A stretch of DNA of 64,000 bases from Sulfitobacter sp. S190 (GCF_025141935.1 NZ_CP081125.1:1-64000); one strand, 5' to 3'. Positions 15,976 to 24,544 are shown, numbered from the stretch's first letter. Notes: a model not told the origin generated them from the sequence alone. Made by a program: numbers and translations.

Positions 15976-17117
15976 CACGGACTTCGATCTATTTGGACGC
16001 TCAAGCGACTGAAAAGCCCCGCCCTCAGGCTCTGGCCGCGATCACACACCACCTGACGCATGGGTTCGGAAACCCCAGCGCCACAGCCCATGATCGCGGC
16101 CGTTCCGCGCTGGCGCGCCTCGAAAACGCCCGCAGCATCGTCGCGAGCCATCTTGGTGCGTGTACCGACGGGGTAATCTTCTGCAGTGGCGCGAGCGAGG
16201 CCAACAATCTGTTCCTGAAGTCACTGGTTCAGCCCGGTGGGTCCTTTGTGGCGAGCGCAATCGAGCACAAATCCGTTCTTCAACCCGGAGAGGCCTTCAG
16301 TCAAATCGGAACGCGTTTTCTGACCTGTGATGTCGATACTGACGGCCGCGTGGATCTAGATGATCTGCGCAGAAAGCTCATTGGTGCAGATACGGTAGTA
16401 TCGATTATGCACGCAAATAACGAAACCGGTGTCATTCAACCGATTCGAGACATTGCCGAGGTCTGTCGCGACCACGGTGCCATTCTGCATGTCGATGCGG
16501 CGCAGACTGTTGGCAAGATTCCTGTGAGCCTTGAGAAATTAGGAGCGGACGCGTTGACGGTGTCTGGCCACAAATTCGGTGGCCCTGTCGGGTCTGGTGC
16601 CCTCATCGTCAAGCCCGACCTGATCCGAAGCCTTGTGCCTCTAATCATCGGCGGTGGGCAGGAAGCCGGCATTCGTGCTGGTACGACCCCAATTGCCCTT
16701 ATTGCGGGAATGTCCTCCGCGTTGGACGCGGCGATTGCGGAAATGAAAAGTTCGGCCAATCGCATGCTAAGCTACCGCGATACCCTGATGGCGGGAGTAC
16801 AAGATTTACCTGGCTTCTTCGTAAATGGGACGATGGACGAAAGACTTGCCTGCAATTTCAGTGGTGGATTCGAAGGCGTGGATGCAAACCTGCTAATGCG
16901 TCAGGTCCCCACTCTACAGATGTCCGCCGGCTCCGCCTGCACGACCGGTCGGGCATCTTCCCACGTACTGGAGGCAATGGGCGTTTCCGAGGCGCGGCGG
17001 CGTGCCAGCCTGCGCTTGAGTATAAGTTGGTCGACATCCAAGGCCGACATCGCAGAAGCGATCCACGTCCTCAGGACGGTTGTGCCACGCCTGAGTGATC
17101 GGGCGTCGTCCGCATGA
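15972..17117 (+). CDS. Cysteine desulfurase / selenocysteine lyase-like aminotransferase
   Basis: A 381-residue class V, PLP-dependent enzyme starting in an ATGA overlap with selD. Family residues are present: ASAIEHKSVL with H99, IMHANNETGVIQP, HVDAAQTVGK, the Schiff-base lysine K201 in SGHKFGGPVGSG, IIGGGQEAGIRAGT, and the catalytic C323 in SAGSACTTGRASSHVL. Cysteine desulfurases move sulfur from cysteine to a persulfide, and many also release selenium from selenocysteine. Coupling to selD suggests it delivers selenide, or selenium as persulfide, to SelD. It is NifS/IscS-like rather than SufS-like. The substrate choice is inference. Confidence 0.88.
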   Translation: MTRTSIYLDAQATEKPRPQALAAITHHLTHGFGNPSATAHDRGRSALARLENARSIVASHLGACTDGVIFCSGASEANNLFLKSLVQPGGSFVASAIEHKSVLQPGEAFSQIGTRFLTCDVDTDGRVDLDDLRRKLIGADTVVSIMHANNETGVIQPIRDIAEVCRDHGAILHVDAAQTVGKIPVSLEKLGADALTVSGHKFGGPVGSGALIVKPDLIRSLVPLIIGGGQEAGIRAGTTPIALIAGMSSALDAAIAEMKSSANRMLSYRDTLMAGVQDLPGFFVNGTMDERLACNFSGGFEGVDANLLMRQVPTLQMSAGSACTTGRASSHVLEAMGVSEARRRASLRLSISWSTSKADIAEAIHVLRTVVPRLSDRASSA

Positions 17118-18031
17118 CGGTCTTGATCACCAGCGGGTCGGCATACAGCGACATCGATGCTTTCGCCTGCGCGACTGCGCTGGCGGAGGCTCTCCAGCAT
17201 AAAGGGCAAACTGCTGTTGCGTGGTTGCCGGGCCCGCCAAACCTCACGATCCCGGCTGAATTCCATCACCATCCAGCGTTTGGACTGTCATGCCCTGCAG
17301 GTAAATACGATGTAATCTTGGTTGATCTATCAGATCCTGCGCATATCCCCGATGAGCTAGCCGTAGAACAGGTCGTCGCTGTCTTTGACCACCACTTTGG
17401 TCATGAAGAGTTTTGGGCCTCATCTGATGCAAAGACCTTCATCGAACCTGTGGGTGCGGCGGCGACGCTCATTTGGGAGGAGATTCTGTCCTTGAAAATT
17501 GCCCAATACCTTTCCGCAGTTGTGCTGAAGGCACTTTGTTGTGCCATCGTATCCAACACCGCTTGCTTTAGACTTCCTTTGACGACTCAACGCGACAGGG
17601 ACGCCCTCGAGACGATTGAGGGGATGCTCGCGATCGAGACTGATTGGCGGGAGCGATTTCTTCGCGAGATGGACGATGGGATCTTCAAAAATCTGAAGCG
17701 AGCACTCACCACCGATACGAAGATAATCCAATTGACGGCAACACAGAGTTTTTGCGTAGGTCAAATCGAGGTTCATGATCGGGCTCGGGCTATTGAGAGC
17801 CTTGGTTCGCTTGTCGCAGCTGGAGAGGATCTGCCTGATATTGTGGTTGTCGCAGCACGGAGTGTCGAGCGAACATCGCTGGTATCGACGCGGATCAAAG
17901 TTGCCGAAAAACTCGCAGACTTCTATGGTGTTAAAGTGGCTAAGAAAGACGCGCTGTTCGAGTGTCGACTGCCCAGCTTCCAGCTAAGGAAAATGATGCT
18001 GCAAGATTTCTCACGCGTAATGCTAGATTAA
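17114..18031 (+). CDS. DHH family phosphoesterase
   Basis: A 305-residue protein whose ATG overlaps the stop of the desulfurase gene (ATGA). The DHH superfamily is shown by the N-terminal TSGSAYSDIDAFACATAL (metal-binding DxD), DVILVDLSDP (motif II Asp) and VVAVFDHHFGHEEFW (the DHH motif, about residue 92), followed by ALCCAIVSNTACFR. It resembles exopolyphosphatase PPX1 and class II pyrophosphatases more than RecJ. Members hydrolyse phosphoanhydrides or short nucleotides with manganese. In this operon it might remove a phosphate by-product or act on a selenium- or sulfur-bearing nucleotide; there is no direct evidence for either. Confidence 0.78.
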   Translation: MTVLITSGSAYSDIDAFACATALAEALQHKGQTAVAWLPGPPNLTIPAEFHHHPAFGLSCPAGKYDVILVDLSDPAHIPDELAVEQVVAVFDHHFGHEEFWASSDAKTFIEPVGAAATLIWEEILSLKIAQYLSAVVLKALCCAIVSNTACFRLPLTTQRDRDALETIEGMLAIETDWRERFLREMDDGIFKNLKRALTTDTKIIQLTATQSFCVGQIEVHDRARAIESLGSLVAAGEDLPDIVVVAARSVERTSLVSTRIKVAEKLADFYGVKVAKKDALFECRLPSFQLRKMMLQDFSRVMLD

Positions 18032-18401
18032 CTCACCGTCACGATGTTCTCCATCAGGCAGCAAGGAGCGACTTCTAGTCTGCGGCAGGTCACAGGGTCG
18101 GAATTGTCTATGAGTTTTATCATTATCTTCAGGACCTCTAAAACGGCTCCCTGTGCCAGTAATGATACTTTCCAGTTATCGTAACCATATGAGGACGAAG
18201 TATTCGTCCACCCCTAGGTGTCACCCCCTCTCGTTGGATTTTTCTGCTTGGTTTCTTTGGCCGTTCCGGATGCCGCAGACTCGTCCCATAAAGTAAAAGT
18301 GTCCTTCCTGTTTTGGGACTGACGGAGGGGATGCCTGTGGGGTGTTCCTGACGGGTCCGGGCCGGTTTCCGGTCTGATCTTTCCCGGACGGAGACAATCC
18401 C
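18032..18401. other. Non-coding boundary between selD operon and element backbone
   Basis: About 370 bases without a supported gene. They include GC-rich dyads (CCGGTTTCCGG near 18359) and the leader of the next gene. This may be a junction between cargo and backbone; no attachment site could be identified. Confidence 0.4.
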
Positions 18402-18872
18402 ATGAACACAGGAGTTCTGCGCGTATTGCGCGCAGAGGCGGCCTCTTACTGGCGTCATCGCGCGTTGCGGCGCGATGGCCAGGTCGACCAAGCAAGACGG
18501 CTGGAGCGCGAAGTCATTCGCCGCAACCTTCGCCACCTCAGAACCGCACGCACCAATCCAAATGCCTATGTCAGTTGCACCAAAGACGGGACGATCCTGC
18601 ATCTCGGCCTGACAACCGTCTCCAATTATGCACCGATTGAGCGATTTCCATTGGCAACTCTGGCGGTCGCGCTCGGCATGCCCTTCGTCGATCTGCGTCC
18701 AGTGAACGAAATGGCCGCTCTCGCGAAGCTTCCTCGGGTGACCATGGACGGAGCTGTTGAGGCTGCGCTCCCAGGCCAGCAGTCCAAAGTTGATCTGCTG
18801 ACCTATCTCGACCTCGTCGAGCAGCTTGGCGCCACCATCGCCACCGATCCGCGCGGCAAGCGCGACACCTAA
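18402..18872 (+). CDS. Conserved-looking hypothetical protein
   Basis: A 156-residue basic protein starting MNTGVLRVLRAEAASYWRHRAL, with an Arg-rich N-terminal half (about residues 1-60) and a second part, NAYVSCTKDGTILHLGLTTVSNY, leading to KVDLLTYLDLVEQLGATIAT. No known motif, signal peptide or membrane segment is visible. It is the first gene of a rightward block of ArdC-like, DUF3768 and ParB-like proteins that recurs on alphaproteobacterial plasmids and conjugative elements. Codon use agrees with its neighbours. Function unknown. Confidence 0.6.
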   Translation: MNTGVLRVLRAEAASYWRHRALRRDGQVDQARRLEREVIRRNLRHLRTARTNPNAYVSCTKDGTILHLGLTTVSNYAPIERFPLATLAVALGMPFVDLRPVNEMAALAKLPRVTMDGAVEAALPGQQSKVDLLTYLDLVEQLGATIATDPRGKRDT

Positions 18873-18906
18873 TCTCCCCAATAATTCTGACGAAAGGAGG
18901 CCAGTT

Positions 18907-19830
18907 ATGGTCCGATCTCGCACGCCCAGGTTTGACGCATTAGAGGCGATCACGAACGAACTCATCCGCATTCTAGAGCGCGGGGTTTTGCCCTGGCGCA
19001 AACCCTGGACCGCCGGCGACAGCGCGCGGCCGTTGCGCCACACAGGGGAGCCCTATCAGGGCGTGAACAACTTCCTCCTGACCATGCGGACCATGATGGC
19101 TGGCTATGCGTCGCCCTATTGGATGACCTTTGCGCAAGCCAAGATTCTCGATGCCCACGTTCGAAAGGGTGAGAAGTCGTCCGTCGTGGTCTACTATGGC
19201 CAATCGAAGACAGGCGGTGACGAAACCGAAGCAGATGATGACGATGCCCCCCGCATCATTCGCTTTCAGAAATCCTACCGGGTCTTCAATGCAGATCAAA
19301 TCGAAGGTTTGCCGGAGCGGTTTCACCCAAAGCCGCGTGTGCCGCAGCAGCACCAGGAGAGCGAGCCGATCCCGCATATGCAGGCGTTCTTCGATGCGAT
19401 TGATGCGCAGGTGAGCTTCACGGGTCGCGAGGCTTACTACATGCCCGCGGTCGATAAGATCTACATGCCGGAGATCGCCCGCTTTGAGGACCCGCTGCAT
19501 TTCTACGGCGTCTGGGCGCATGAGTTTGGTCACTGGACGAAACCCCGACACCGGCTCAATCGCGACTACGGCGATGCGCGCTTTGGCAATACGTCCTATG
19601 CGCGAGAAGAGATCGTGGCTGAGCTGTGTGCGGTCTTTCTTGGTCAGCATCTCGGGTTCACGGCACATACGTTGGAAATGAATGCGGCCTATCTCGACAA
19701 CTGGCTGCGGGTGCTCAAGTCGGACAAGCACGCGATCTTCAAACATGCGGCGGACGCGCAGCGTGCCTGTGACTATCTGATTGCCGCCTCGGAGGCAGGG
19801 CATGTTGCATCGTCAGCAGATGTCGCCTGA
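18907..19830 (+). CDS. ardC: ArdC-like antirestriction protein
   Basis: A 307-residue protein; start at ATG 18907 behind AAAGGAGG. Residues 1 to about 125 are the ArdC N-terminal ssDNA-binding domain (LERGVLPWRKPW, YQGVNNFLL, YWMTFAQAKILDAHVRKGEKSSVVVYYG). From about 165 there is a zincin-like metallopeptidase domain: EAYYMPAVDKIYMPE, then the HExxH-like AHEFGHWTKP followed by YAREEIVAELCAVFLG. ArdC protects incoming DNA from restriction during conjugation and binds single strands. It is early in the element backbone, as expected for genes expressed upon entry. Confidence 0.88.
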   Translation: MVRSRTPRFDALEAITNELIRILERGVLPWRKPWTAGDSARPLRHTGEPYQGVNNFLLTMRTMMAGYASPYWMTFAQAKILDAHVRKGEKSSVVVYYGQSKTGGDETEADDDDAPRIIRFQKSYRVFNADQIEGLPERFHPKPRVPQQHQESEPIPHMQAFFDAIDAQVSFTGREAYYMPAVDKIYMPEIARFEDPLHFYGVWAHEFGHWTKPRHRLNRDYGDARFGNTSYAREEIVAELCAVFLGQHLGFTAHTLEMNAAYLDNWLRVLKSDKHAIFKHAADAQRACDYLIAASEAGHVASSADVA

Positions 19831-19875
19831 GCGTCGGGACAAGACTTGGCCTAGGCGGCTCAGACCTCCTCAAAA

Positions 19876-19893
19876 AAGGGAAAGCGGGCTTTC
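19876..19893 (+). repeat. Leader motif copy 1
   Basis: AAGGGAAAGCGGGCTTTC lies in the untranslated gap between ardC and the DUF3768 gene. It is one of four near-identical leader motifs in this block; see the copies at 20366, 24649 and 29594. Confidence 0.5.
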
Positions 19894-19930
19894 GGTGGGG
19901 TGTTTCAAACCCTCTTGAAAGGAGTGACCG

Positions 19931-20320
19931 ATGGATAATCTCGACACCAATGCACCCGCCCACCCTGATATCTCTGCCATCGCCGCCCAGAATGACGCGT
20001 TTCGCAAGTTTTTCTGTCTGGGCACGATCCCGGATCGCGCGATCCCCGGACGCCTGCATGTCACCCGCTCCATCATGGAGGCGGGCGATGGGATCCTGAA
20101 TGCAGCCGTTCAGGCCGTCGGCGAGTTTGACATGTTCGATCCGGAAAACGATCCCGACGGCTGCCATGACTTCGGTGCCGTTGACATCGCAGGCGAGAAG
20201 GTCTTCTGGAAAATCAATCTCTATGAGGCCGGTTCGGATTTCCGGTATGGCGCGGAGACACCGGACAACCCGGAGACGACGATCCGCGTGCTCACGATCA
20301 TGTTTGCGCGCGATTGGTAG
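19931..20320 (+). CDS. DUF3768 domain protein
   Basis: A 129-residue soluble protein starting at ATG 19931 behind GAAAGGAG. IAAQNDAFRKFF, then GRLHVTRSIMEAGDGILNAAVQAVGEFDMFDPENDPDGCHDFGAVDI, and VFWKINLYEAGSDFRYGAETPDNPETTIRVLTIMFARDW, fit the DUF3768 family, which is common on Rhodobacterales and rhizobial plasmids and has no known activity. It lies between ardC and the ParB-like gene and is followed by a rho-independent terminator. A role in element maintenance is inferred from that company. Confidence 0.8.
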   Translation: MDNLDTNAPAHPDISAIAAQNDAFRKFFCLGTIPDRAIPGRLHVTRSIMEAGDGILNAAVQAVGEFDMFDPENDPDGCHDFGAVDIAGEKVFWKINLYEAGSDFRYGAETPDNPETTIRVLTIMFARDW

Positions 20321-20349
20321 GGCAGGGAGCCCCGCCATCACAACTGAAA

Positions 20350-20392
20350 GGCCCGCTGACCCGAAAAGGGAAAGTGGGCCTTTTGTCTTTTT
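20350..20392 (+). terminator. Rho-independent terminator after DUF3768 gene
   Basis: GGCCCGCT (20350-20357) pairs with AGTGGGCC (20373-20380, one G-T pair) around a 15-base loop, followed by TTTTGTCTTTTT. The loop and distal arm contain leader motif copy 2, so it may also act as an attenuator for the ParB-like gene. Confidence 0.7.
20366..20383 (+). repeat. Leader motif copy 2
   Basis: AAGGGAAAGTGGGCCTTT, inside the terminator hairpin upstream of the ParB-like gene. It differs from copy 1 at two positions. Confidence 0.5.
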
Positions 20393-20463
20393 GATCTTCG
20401 GAACTGGAGATCGGTTGCGGCGCTTCATGGCCCGTGGCCCAAACAGATCAAAAAGGACATTCC

Positions 20464-22443
20464 ATGACACACGCACTCAAACCCCTCTCCGTTGCCATCG
20501 GCGATCTGGTGGCCCATCCCGCAAATGTGCGGACGAATTCGCCTGAAGCCTACGAGGCAGAGAACATCGCCCATCTGAAAGCCAGCATTGCTGTGCTCGG
20601 TCTCATCCAGCCACTTCTCGTCCAGAAGATCGATGGCAAGTTCGCAGTCCTCGCCGGTGGGCGCCGGCATGCCGCGCTCAAGGAGCTTGTCGCCGACAAG
20701 TCCGTCAAAGGCTTCACAACAAAGACCAAGGTCGATTGCCGCCTCGTTTCAGAAGACTGCGACGTCACAACGGCGCTCTCGCTCGCCGAAAACATCACGC
20801 AAGCGCCGATGAACGCGATCGATGAGTTCGAAGCTTTCGCGCGCATGATGGAGGTGGATGGTCAGACGCCGGACACCATCGCCAGAACGTTCGGCACCAC
20901 TGTCGCGGCCGTCAAAGGCCGGTTGCGCTACGGCTTGATCCATCCCGACATTCGCGCCGCGGCGCGCGCTAAGGTGATCACGCTCGATACGATGAAGGCC
21001 TTCGCCGACCACCCGAGCCAGGAGGTGCAGAAGGAGGTTTTTGAGGCGCTCATGAAAGAAGACACCTACTTGCAGGCATATACCGTTCGCCAAGCCCTGA
21101 AAGCGCGCGGTGTGCAGGTGAGCGACGACATCGGCGCATTCGTACGGGAAGATTATGAGGCGCGGGGAGGGGCAGTCGCAGCCGATCTCCTTGAGGAGCA
21201 CTCAGTTCTCGAAGACGCAGAATTGGTGGAGAGCATTCTGCTCGAGAAACTCAACGCTGCCGCCGAGGAGGCACGGGCGTCCATGGGTTTTGCCTGGGCG
21301 GATGCCGTGGTGCGCTACGACTATGCCGCGATGTCAGACTATGGCCGGGTGTATCCGAGCCCGATTGAGCCCGACGAAACCGGGGCCAGGCGCGTCGACG
21401 AGATCACCGCCGAGCTCGAAAAACTCCAGCTCGAAATGGAAGACGAAAGCCTCGAAGATGAGGCGTACAACGATCTTTACGACAAGGTCGATGTACTGGA
21501 AGCCGAAGCGCGCGATCTTCAAGAGGCTTACAGTGCTGATGATCTCGCGCGTTCCGGCGTGATAGCGTCCTGGTCAAACGGCCAGATCACATTGCACGTT
21601 GGGATGGTGCGCCCGGAGGATAAACCGGAGACGAAGACCAGCGCGTCCGGAACGTCGGGCGGCAAATCCGACGCGGACACCGACGACATCATCTATCCGG
21701 CCTCTCTGACCGACGATCTGAAGACCGAGCGCGCCATGGCATTGGGCGCCGCCATGGTCCAGCATTCCGCAGCGACGCTTGATCTTACACTCTTCAAGCT
21801 GGTCACCGATGTGCTCGCCTCGATGAGCGTCACCCATGCCGTCGCGGTGGATGCGCGCAAAGCCTATCGCAGTCACGCGAAGATGGATGAGATCGATGGC
21901 ACTTCGCTGGAGCAGGTCGCCGCCGCCCACGATGGCTTGGATCTGTCCTGGGCGGATGATGCGAGGTCGCCCGCAGATCAGTTCGCGCTCTTCCGCAAGC
22001 TCAAGCCAACGGCCAAGGCCAAACTGGTCGCCTATGCGACGGCGAGCACCACACAGTCGTGCTTTGCGCGCAGTCGACAAAGCGACAGTCTGATGCATGA
22101 CTTCGAGATCGAAATCATGCCCGACATCCGGGCGCACTGGACACCGAACGCCGCACTCTTCAACCGCTTCAAGAAGGCGTGGCTGCTGAAAATCCTGAGC
22201 GAGGAGCTTGGTCTCAGCCAAGAGGCGGTCACGCTGGCCTCGTCCAGCAAGAAGGAGATCGTCGCCTTCTTCGAAAAGCTCTTCGCGGAACCCTTCGCAA
22301 CGCTTACCGATGCGCAGCGCGCCGCGGTGGCGACCTGGTGCCCGCCCATGATGCAGACGACACCGGCTTTTGAACCTGAGGCCACTGCGGAGATCGAAGA
22401 CGACGCCTCCGAGATCGAACCGGCGCAGGCGAAAGCCGCTTGA
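20464..22443 (+). CDS. Large ParB/RepB/Spo0J family protein
   Basis: A 659-residue protein; start at ATG 20464. The N-terminal ParB/sulfiredoxin-like nuclease/CTPase domain is clear: HPANVRTNS, LKASIAVLGLIQPLLVQ, FAVLAGGRRHAALKEL and SLAENITQAPMNAIDEFEAF. It is followed by an HTH region (DTIARTFGTTVAAVKGRLRYGLI) to about residue 180. The remaining 450 residues are an acidic, coiled-coil-prone region (about 310-370) and an uncharacterised C-terminal part. This long form is typical of element-borne ParB-like proteins without a ParA partner, and none is seen here. It may act in stability or regulation rather than true partition. Confidence 0.85.
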   Translation: MTHALKPLSVAIGDLVAHPANVRTNSPEAYEAENIAHLKASIAVLGLIQPLLVQKIDGKFAVLAGGRRHAALKELVADKSVKGFTTKTKVDCRLVSEDCDVTTALSLAENITQAPMNAIDEFEAFARMMEVDGQTPDTIARTFGTTVAAVKGRLRYGLIHPDIRAAARAKVITLDTMKAFADHPSQEVQKEVFEALMKEDTYLQAYTVRQALKARGVQVSDDIGAFVREDYEARGGAVAADLLEEHSVLEDAELVESILLEKLNAAAEEARASMGFAWADAVVRYDYAAMSDYGRVYPSPIEPDETGARRVDEITAELEKLQLEMEDESLEDEAYNDLYDKVDVLEAEARDLQEAYSADDLARSGVIASWSNGQITLHVGMVRPEDKPETKTSASGTSGGKSDADTDDIIYPASLTDDLKTERAMALGAAMVQHSAATLDLTLFKLVTDVLASMSVTHAVAVDARKAYRSHAKMDEIDGTSLEQVAAAHDGLDLSWADDARSPADQFALFRKLKPTAKAKLVAYATASTTQSCFARSRQSDSLMHDFEIEIMPDIRAHWTPNAALFNRFKKAWLLKILSEELGLSQEAVTLASSSKKEIVAFFEKLFAEPFATLTDAQRAAVATWCPPMMQTTPAFEPEATAEIEDDASEIEPAQAKAA

Positions 22444-22453
22444 TCAATCGCAT

Positions 22454-22484
22454 GCCCCGCGCCCGGTACGATCCGGCGCGGGGC
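22454..22484 (+). terminator. Perfect GC-rich hairpin after parB-like gene
   Basis: GCCCCGCGCC pairs with GGCGCGGGGC around an 11-base loop, ten perfect pairs, starting about ten bases after the stop of the ParB-like gene. No U-tract follows, so it may protect or attenuate the transcript rather than end it. Confidence 0.45.
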
Positions 22485-22547
22485 CACATTACGCCACATC
22501 AGCCGCTGTTCGCGGCTTCTCTAGCCCCTCAAAGAGGATCTCAAAAC

Positions 22548-23141
22548 ATGGCTATTCTTAAATTCTCCGCGACAGCTGTCGCGGCGCAAATCGCGCACGC
22601 GCGATCCTGCGCGACTTTCCTGCCCAACTGGAACGGGCCCGTCGACACACCCGCGCTCATCCTGATCGTTGGCAATGGTGTGCACCTGCGCTCCAACGGC
22701 ATTGATGGAAGCACCACGCGGATCGTTACGACCAGTCAGGCCGATCCGTCTTTTGCCTTTGCGGACGGCATCAACCCGTTACGCGATGTGGACTGGATTG
22801 CGCGGCGCCAGGCCGCGTTCCGCGATCTCACTGGTCAGTTTTACACTGACATCCTCGAAGACCTGCAGACGCTCATCGACCGCGGTCACGGCACACTCCG
22901 GCTCGCCACGGATGGCCATACGGTGCGGATTTTTGTGCGCCGCGCATCCGACTATCTGATCGGGGGCACCTATGATGTGCCATCGGGGCTCGGCGGCACG
23001 TTCCGGGTTGTGTTGATGGACGTTTGCGACACCTTCGCGACTGTCCGAAACGCCGGAAATTGCGAGGACTTCGATGCGATGCAGCCTTATCGCGTGCCGC
23101 TCGATACGCTTATCGACGTCGATGACCGGAGGGCGGCATAG
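22548..23141 (+). CDS. Hypothetical protein of the backbone block
   Basis: A 197-residue protein starting at ATG 22548 (MAILKFSATAVAAQIAHARSCATF) behind AGAGGATC. It is predicted soluble, with no signal peptide and no recognised motif. A central segment WIARRQAAFRDLTGQFYTDILEDLQTLIDRGHGTLRLATDGHTVRIFVRR looks like a compact alpha/beta unit. Its TAG overlaps the GTG of the next gene, so the two are coupled. Both occur beside ParB-like and strawberry-notch genes on related elements as I remember them; function unknown. Confidence 0.65.
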   Translation: MAILKFSATAVAAQIAHARSCATFLPNWNGPVDTPALILIVGNGVHLRSNGIDGSTTRIVTTSQADPSFAFADGINPLRDVDWIARRQAAFRDLTGQFYTDILEDLQTLIDRGHGTLRLATDGHTVRIFVRRASDYLIGGTYDVPSGLGGTFRVVLMDVCDTFATVRNAGNCEDFDAMQPYRVPLDTLIDVDDRRAA

Positions 23142-23797
23142 TGGGTTGGCTCTTCTACACCGACCGCAGGGTCAAAACATACGCCGACGAGAAGGCTGAG
23201 ATCGCACGGCTCTGCACGTTTGATACGGACACGCGCCGTACCGAACTGGTCAAGACCAGCAAGGTTGGGTCAACCTGGTACGCGGCGGCGCGGGTGACGC
23301 ATCTCGACGGATCGCCCGTCGATGACAGCACTTATGCGACGGACATGGATGGCAGCATCACCTTGGGCGCGGTGTTTCTCACGCGCTACGATGACGGCTG
23401 CTGGGGATACAAGGACATGGAGGAAAGCGCTGGTCCTGTGGAGTCGCGCGCACCGCTCGGCATTCTCAATCTTCTCTCCGAGCTCAAGGACCCGGACAGC
23501 TATGCCCATGCCTGGCGGCAACGTTGCAGGGACTGGGCGGCCATCCCAAACTATGAGGAGGGCGACAAGATAAGGCTCGCAAAGCCGGTTTCGTTGACCG
23601 ACGGCAGTACCTGCCAGATTGTGACCGCGACCACTTATCGTCGCGGCCGTCAGAAGCGGCGCTGCTACCGCATCGAGGAAACCGGCGGCCTGGTGCGCCT
23701 GTCCAAAGCCTCGCTTGCTGGTTCAGAGTTGGTCAGCTCTGCAATGAGCGCGGCAAGTCCGGTCCTTGCGGAGTTTCTAGCCGGGCAGAAACCTTAG
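23141..23797 (+). CDS. Hypothetical protein, possibly DUF6927 family
   Basis: A 218-residue protein read from GTG 23141, overlapping the stop of the preceding gene. It opens MGWLFYTDRRVKTYADEKAEIARLC, which I associate with the DUF6927 family of plasmid-borne proteins. The middle part (VGSTWYAAARV, LGAVFLTRYDDGCWGYKDMEESAGP) is Trp/Tyr-rich and may bind a ligand or nucleic acid. The C-terminus (YRRGRQKRRCYRIEE) is strongly basic. No catalytic motif is visible. Family name from memory, moderate. Confidence 0.65.
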   Translation: MGWLFYTDRRVKTYADEKAEIARLCTFDTDTRRTELVKTSKVGSTWYAAARVTHLDGSPVDDSTYATDMDGSITLGAVFLTRYDDGCWGYKDMEESAGPVESRAPLGILNLLSELKDPDSYAHAWRQRCRDWAAIPNYEEGDKIRLAKPVSLTDGSTCQIVTATTYRRGRQKRRCYRIEETGGLVRLSKASLAGSELVSSAMSAASPVLAEFLAGQKP

Positions 23798-23843
23798 AGA
23801 CGCAGGCGTATTAGCCGGTCTTGCCGCCTCTTGCAGGAAATTA

Positions 23844-23861
23844 AGAATATACGTATATTCT
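23844..23861. promoter_or_regulatory. 18-bp palindromic operator of the toxin-antitoxin pair
   Basis: AGAATATACGTATATTCT is a perfect 18-base palindrome 31 bases before the antitoxin ATG. Phd-family antitoxins bind such palindromes over their own promoter, so this is the probable autoregulatory site. Confidence 0.65.
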
Positions 23862-23892
23862 GTCTAACGCAGAAAACGTATGGAGATCGACG

Positions 23893-24135
23893 ATGAAGCA
23901 ATTCGCAGCAGGCGAGCTGACCCGCAACACCGGCGATCTCTTTGAGGCCGCGACGGTTGCACCGGTTGCGATCACAAAGCATCGCAAACCGCGTTTCGTG
24001 ATCATGTCCATGGAACAGTTTGAAGCTCTAACAGACGGGCAACAGTCCCAGGTTGCGCTGGAGACTGGCGACATGCCGGAAGAGTTGGGCAAGCTTCTGG
24101 ATAAGGGGCTTGAGGATCACTTCCGTGACCACTGA
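23893..24135 (+). CDS. Phd/YefM-family antitoxin
   Basis: An 80-residue protein with the Phd/YefM DNA-binding N-terminal domain: FAAGELTRNTGDLFEAATVAPVAITKHRKPRFVIMSMEQFEAL. The C-terminal acidic tail (residues about 55-80, ETGDMPEELGKLLDKGLEDHF) is the expected toxin-neutralising part. The start follows a GGAGA site, and the perfect palindrome upstream fits repression by the antitoxin. The stop overlaps the toxin's GTG start. It stabilises the mobile element by post-segregational killing in the usual model. Confidence 0.85.
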   Translation: MKQFAAGELTRNTGDLFEAATVAPVAITKHRKPRFVIMSMEQFEALTDGQQSQVALETGDMPEELGKLLDKGLEDHFRDH

Positions 24136-24544
24136 CTTCCCTGCGGCGGGTCAGGTCTTCGACTATCACTACCTTTGGAAATGGCAGGCGGACCGCGGTG
24201 AGACGGAAGGCCGAAAGACGCGGCCAAGTTGCGTTGTGATCGTCGTCGCGAACGCCGCTGGACACCACGTCATGTTCATCGCACCGATAACCAGCAAGGC
24301 TCCGGCTCCGGGCCGCGTGGCCATGGAAATTCCGGAGACCGAGGCACGGCGTGCCAAACTTGATACCCATGTGCCACTTTGGGTCGTTCTTGACGAACTG
24401 AACGCCGATATCCTTGAGACGTCCTACACCATCGAGGATCGCACCGCCCGGGGAGCGTTCAGCCCGGCTTTCACCGATGCAATCCTGCGGGGTGTTCAGC
24501 GTCTTCGCGCCGCCGGCAGGCTGGGTTTGTCGAACCGTTCCTAG
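24125..24544 (+). CDS. PemK/MazF-like toxin of the TA pair
   Basis: A 139-residue protein taken from GTG 24125, which overlaps the antitoxin end by 11 bases. The opening FPAAGQVFDYHYLWKWQADRGETEGRKTRPSCVVIVVANAAGHHVMFIAPITSKAP has the KxRPxxVV strand and the xxPITS segment of the PemK/MazF fold. WVVLDELNADILETSYTIEDR continues it. MazF-type toxins are sequence-specific mRNA interferases. It is longer than classical MazF (about 110), and the assignment is moderate. No neighbour other than the antitoxin is needed to explain it. Confidence 0.7.
   Translation: MTTDFPAAGQVFDYHYLWKWQADRGETEGRKTRPSCVVIVVANAAGHHVMFIAPITSKAPAPGRVAMEIPETEARRAKLDTHVPLWVVLDELNADILETSYTIEDRTARGAFSPAFTDAILRGVQRLRAAGRLGLSNRS

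Noticed and set aside
18138..19043. 301-residue ORF on the minus strand opposite the hypothetical and ardC genes
   Set aside because: Shadow of the plus-strand genes, with no family motif of its own.
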